Part shown: positions 6,017 through 6,449 of the stretch, piece by piece
How positions within the stretch are numbered: position 1 is the stretch's first letter
Layout: every line of letters starts with the position of its first letter
Source of the DNA: Solirubrobacterales bacterium
Lineage (GTDB): Bacteria; Actinomycetota; Thermoleophilia; Solirubrobacterales; Solirubrobacteraceae
Reading direction: 5' to 3'
Assembly (NCBI GenBank): GCA_013695395.1
Contig: JACDAP010000268.1
Location: 1 to 6,449 of the forward strand
Length of the DNA: 6,449 nt
Notes under the pieces: generated by a model
Database searches by the model: none
The model's input: only the letters and a program-made list of their open reading frames with translations
What the model was told of the DNA's origin: nothing
Position numbers and translations under genes: made by a program

Positions 6017-6449
6017 GCACCACGGAACCCGCACCGCCGACCGCCGACCTGAAGGCCGAGCGGCGCTGGGGCCGGGTGGCCGGGGTCAGCGCGGTCCTCT
6101 CCGTGCTCGCGACGATCGCCGCGGTCCCGATCGCCTCCACCGACGTGGTGCAGCGGACCGGAGACGCGACCGATCTCACGCTCCTCGTGAGCATCGGCAA
6201 CTCCGGCTCCGGCCAGCTCAGCGCGATGCTTCTGCGCGTCGCCTCCGCGCTCTTCCTCATCCCGGTCGCCGTGTTCCTCTGGAAGGCGGTCAAGGACCGC
6301 AGCGACCGGCTCTCGCCCTGGTACCTCGTGCTCGCTCTGGCCGCCTTCGCGGTGATCGGGGTCTCCACCGCGATCGGGTTCTTCGAGCTGCGCGATACGG
6401 CGCGCGGCTTCATCGCCAACGGCCCGCAGACTGTGGTGCGCGCCGAGGA
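6013..6449 (+). CDS. Multi-pass membrane protein of unknown function (3' end outside window)
   Basis: An open frame starts at ATG 6013, overlapping the permease stop as ATGA, and runs 145 codons to the window edge. A strong GAGGAG ribosome site and the four-base overlap make it a real, probably translationally coupled gene. The cytoplasmic-looking N-terminus (MSTTEPAPPTADLKAERRWG) is followed by hydrophobic helices at about 22-41, 69-90 and 103-124. Between the first two is a polar loop with a G-N-S-G-S-G-Q run at 62-68. Basic residues K91, K94, R96 and R99 follow the second helix, consistent with a cytoplasmic loop. I do not recognise the family. The arrangement resembles small DUF4386-type integral membrane proteins, but that is only an impression of topology. 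Its position suggests an accessory subunit of the MCE/RND system, or an unrelated gene sharing the transcript. Length and C-terminus cannot be judged. Confidence 0.8.
   Translation, partial: MSTTEPAPPTADLKAERRWGRVAGVSAVLSVLATIAAVPIASTDVVQRTGDATDLTLLVSIGNSGSGQLSAMLLRVASALFLIPVAVFLWKAVKDRSDRLSPWYLVLALAAFAVIGVSTAIGFFELRDTARGFIANGPQTVVRAE

Noticed and set aside
1..6449. Promoters, terminators, tRNA/rRNA, CRISPR arrays or mobile elements
   Set aside because: The coding genes occupy essentially all of the window, with gaps of 4 and 12 bases only. I see no terminator hairpin with a T-run, no direct-repeat/spacer pattern, no transposase and no terminal inverted repeats.

Overview
The window is a very GC-rich, densely packed stretch of five genes, all on the + strand. 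It has almost no intergenic DNA: gaps of 4 and 12 bases, and overlaps of 1 and 4 bases. Three consecutive MCE (mammalian cell entry / MlaD-type) proteins are followed by an RND/MMPL-type 12-helix transporter and the start of a small integral membrane protein of unknown function. The GC bias, the GTG start, and the MCE proteins with long Leu-Arg-Pro-Ala-Leu-rich helical regions next to an RND permease all suggest a high-GC actinobacterium. Thermoleophilia/Solirubrobacterales-like bacteria are my best guess, but this is inference from gene style and no phylogenetic marker is present.

Layout. Positions 1-997 hold the C-terminal part of an MCE protein; its membrane anchor and MCE domain lie upstream of the window. 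Positions 997-2256 and 2261-3589 hold two complete MCE proteins of 419 and 442 residues, each with an N-terminal membrane helix, one MCE domain and a long alpha-helical tail. Positions 3602-6016 encode an 804-residue RND/MMPL-like permease. It has two homologous halves, an Asp in TM4 and a Glu at the matching place in TM10, and a long charged helical insertion in its first extracytoplasmic loop. Positions 6013-6449 begin a membrane protein that runs off the window.

How the genes may work together. MCE proteins of actinobacteria assemble into hetero-oligomeric tubes that carry lipids or other hydrophobic molecules across the cell envelope, normally powered by a YrbE/MlaE permease and an MlaF-type ATPase. 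Neither partner is in this window; they would be expected upstream. An RND/MMPL permease in the same tight transcription unit suggests a second, ion-gradient-driven component that loads, unloads or exports the same hydrophobic cargo. No promoter, terminator, RNA gene, mobile element or CRISPR array is visible. The window is the interior of one operon that extends in both directions.
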